Source of the DNA: Tubulanus polymorphus
Lineage: Eukaryota > Nemertea > Palaeonemertea > Tubulaniformes > Tubulanidae
Direction: 5' to 3'
Assembly (NCBI RefSeq): GCF_964204645.1
Contig: NC_134034.1
Span: forward strand, 7,435,414-7,499,413
DNA length: 64,000 bases
Shown: piece by piece, positions 63,373 to 64,000 of the stretch
Layout of the letters: every line of letters begins with the position of its first letter
Numbering within the stretch: the first letter of the stretch is position 1
Position numbers and translations under genes: made by a program
The notes under the pieces: model-generated
What the model was told of the DNA's origin: nothing
The model's database searches: none
What the model saw: the letters and a program-made list of their open reading frames with translations, nothing else

Positions 63373-64000
63373 ATGGACAACAAGAAAAAGAGTTCAGCGC
63401 TTCTTATTATCAATGAGCTGCTGAAAACTGACAAATACCCATACCAAAATAAAAATGGGAAGATTACAGCCGTCAGAAATAATCTGTTATGCCCTACGAG
63501 TTCCAGTATATTTCTTGAAACAGAAGTAATGAAACATACAAAAAGTATCTATAAAAAACCGCGGATTACTGATTATGTTGAAAAAACTGTTGAACAATAT
63601 AACGAAGAAGAATTCAGACGAAGTTTCCGCTGTGAGAAGACAACGTATGCTGTAATGATTGAATATATTCAACCATTTATCGACGAGTTGTATATAAATT
63701 ATGTCGAAATAAGCGCTGAAAAACAGTTACTGATATTTCTATATTATGCTTCATGCTAACTTCCATTGATACGTATAGGAGATGTGTTTGGTGTGTGTGA
63801 AGCTACTGTTTTCAAAATTGTTGGTAAGTGGCTGAGTTTTTACCGGCACGGTACAGTTAATTTTTGTTGGGGCTGTGTGCGTCGTGACATTACATAATAG
63901 GCAAATGGACGTCAAAGCATTATTTTTATTTCTTTTTAGGTCTGATGTCAAAGATATTGGTGAATCATGTGCTACCCAAAGTTATTAGTTGGCAATCTGG
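63373..64000 (+). pseudogene. Harbinger transposase-like (HARBI1-type) gene, 5' part
   Basis: Exon 1 to 63823, intron 63824-63939 (GTAAGT...TTTTTAG), exon 2 runs off the window. EEFRRSFRCEKTTYAVMIEY, EKQLLIFLYYAS and IGDVFGVCEATVFKIVG are typical of the N-terminal domain of Harbinger DDE nucleases; exon 2 continues in phase with ILVNHVLPKVISW. A TAA at 63757-63759 falls within the conserved LLIFLYYAS...IRIG block, so the copy is inactive unless this is an error. The catalytic core lies outside the window. Confidence 0.7.

Overview
This is a repeat-rich window from an animal nuclear genome, most likely a marine invertebrate. Evidence for a eukaryote: spliceosomal introns (GT-AG pairs at 6069-6156 and 63824-63939), a Bel/Pao LTR retrotransposon with LTRs, target duplication and primer-binding site, and hAT, Harbinger, DIRS, Ty3/gypsy, non-LTR and Polinton-type genes. 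I see no rRNA, no CRISPR and no bacterial operon, and cannot name the species.

Layout. 1-2.4 kb: a long hAT-family transposase-like gene (-). 2.8-5.3 kb: a SINE-like piece, the 3' end of a DIRS-like tyrosine-recombinase element, and a dispersed repeat with hairpin ends. 5.6-6.8 kb: a two-exon gene with tandem PC4-like domains behind a tandem array of ETS/CRE/YY1-like motifs. 7.1-7.6 kb: an 80-bp satellite. 8.0-10.9 kb: a Polinton-type protein-primed DNA polymerase broken into two halves that point away from each other. 10.9-12.3 kb: a decayed Ty3/gypsy pol fused to the polymerase.

12.25-48.8 kb: several rearranged copies of a very AT-rich Polinton-like (virus-like) element. From overlapping copies I infer this order: terminal repeat, PolB (with an intein), a small basic protein, a penton-like minor capsid protein, four small proteins (Sm1-Sm4), a 450-residue tail-anchored protein (CatG, named for its CATTGCG motif), an acidic/coiled-coil/membrane protein (CcTM), the probable major capsid protein (MCP), a zinc-finger protein with repeats (ZnR), convergent AT repeats, then on the opposite strand the packaging ATPase, the integrase with a chromodomain-like tail (INT), P2, P1, GenX, HNH and the other terminal repeat. 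Block A (12.25-20.5 kb, +) has the best MCP. Block A2 (20.5-23.6 kb, +) is a right arm. 24.0-27.0 kb (-) holds pieces of right arms. Block B (27.0-39.7 kb, -) is a left arm with the intein-bearing PolB. Block C (40.2-45.8 kb, +) and block D (46.2-48.8 kb, -) are the two converging arms of one further copy. More right-arm debris lies at 58.7-62.4 kb. Most copies carry stops and frameshifts. Almost every gene starts with a T-tract followed by TAAATG, strikingly like a poxvirus late promoter.

48.8-49.3 kb repeats the hairpin-ended family of 4.3-5.3 kb. 49,759-56,917: a nearly intact Bel/Pao element (-) with 190-bp LTRs. 57.4-58.7 kb: a TTAA-flanked MITE, a TTCGTTCGAAC-rich stretch and a non-LTR reverse transcriptase remnant. 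63.0-64 kb: a Harbinger MITE, with a second copy inside the block D integrase, beside the start of a Harbinger transposase-like gene.

Family assignments come from motif recognition by eye; no database search was run.
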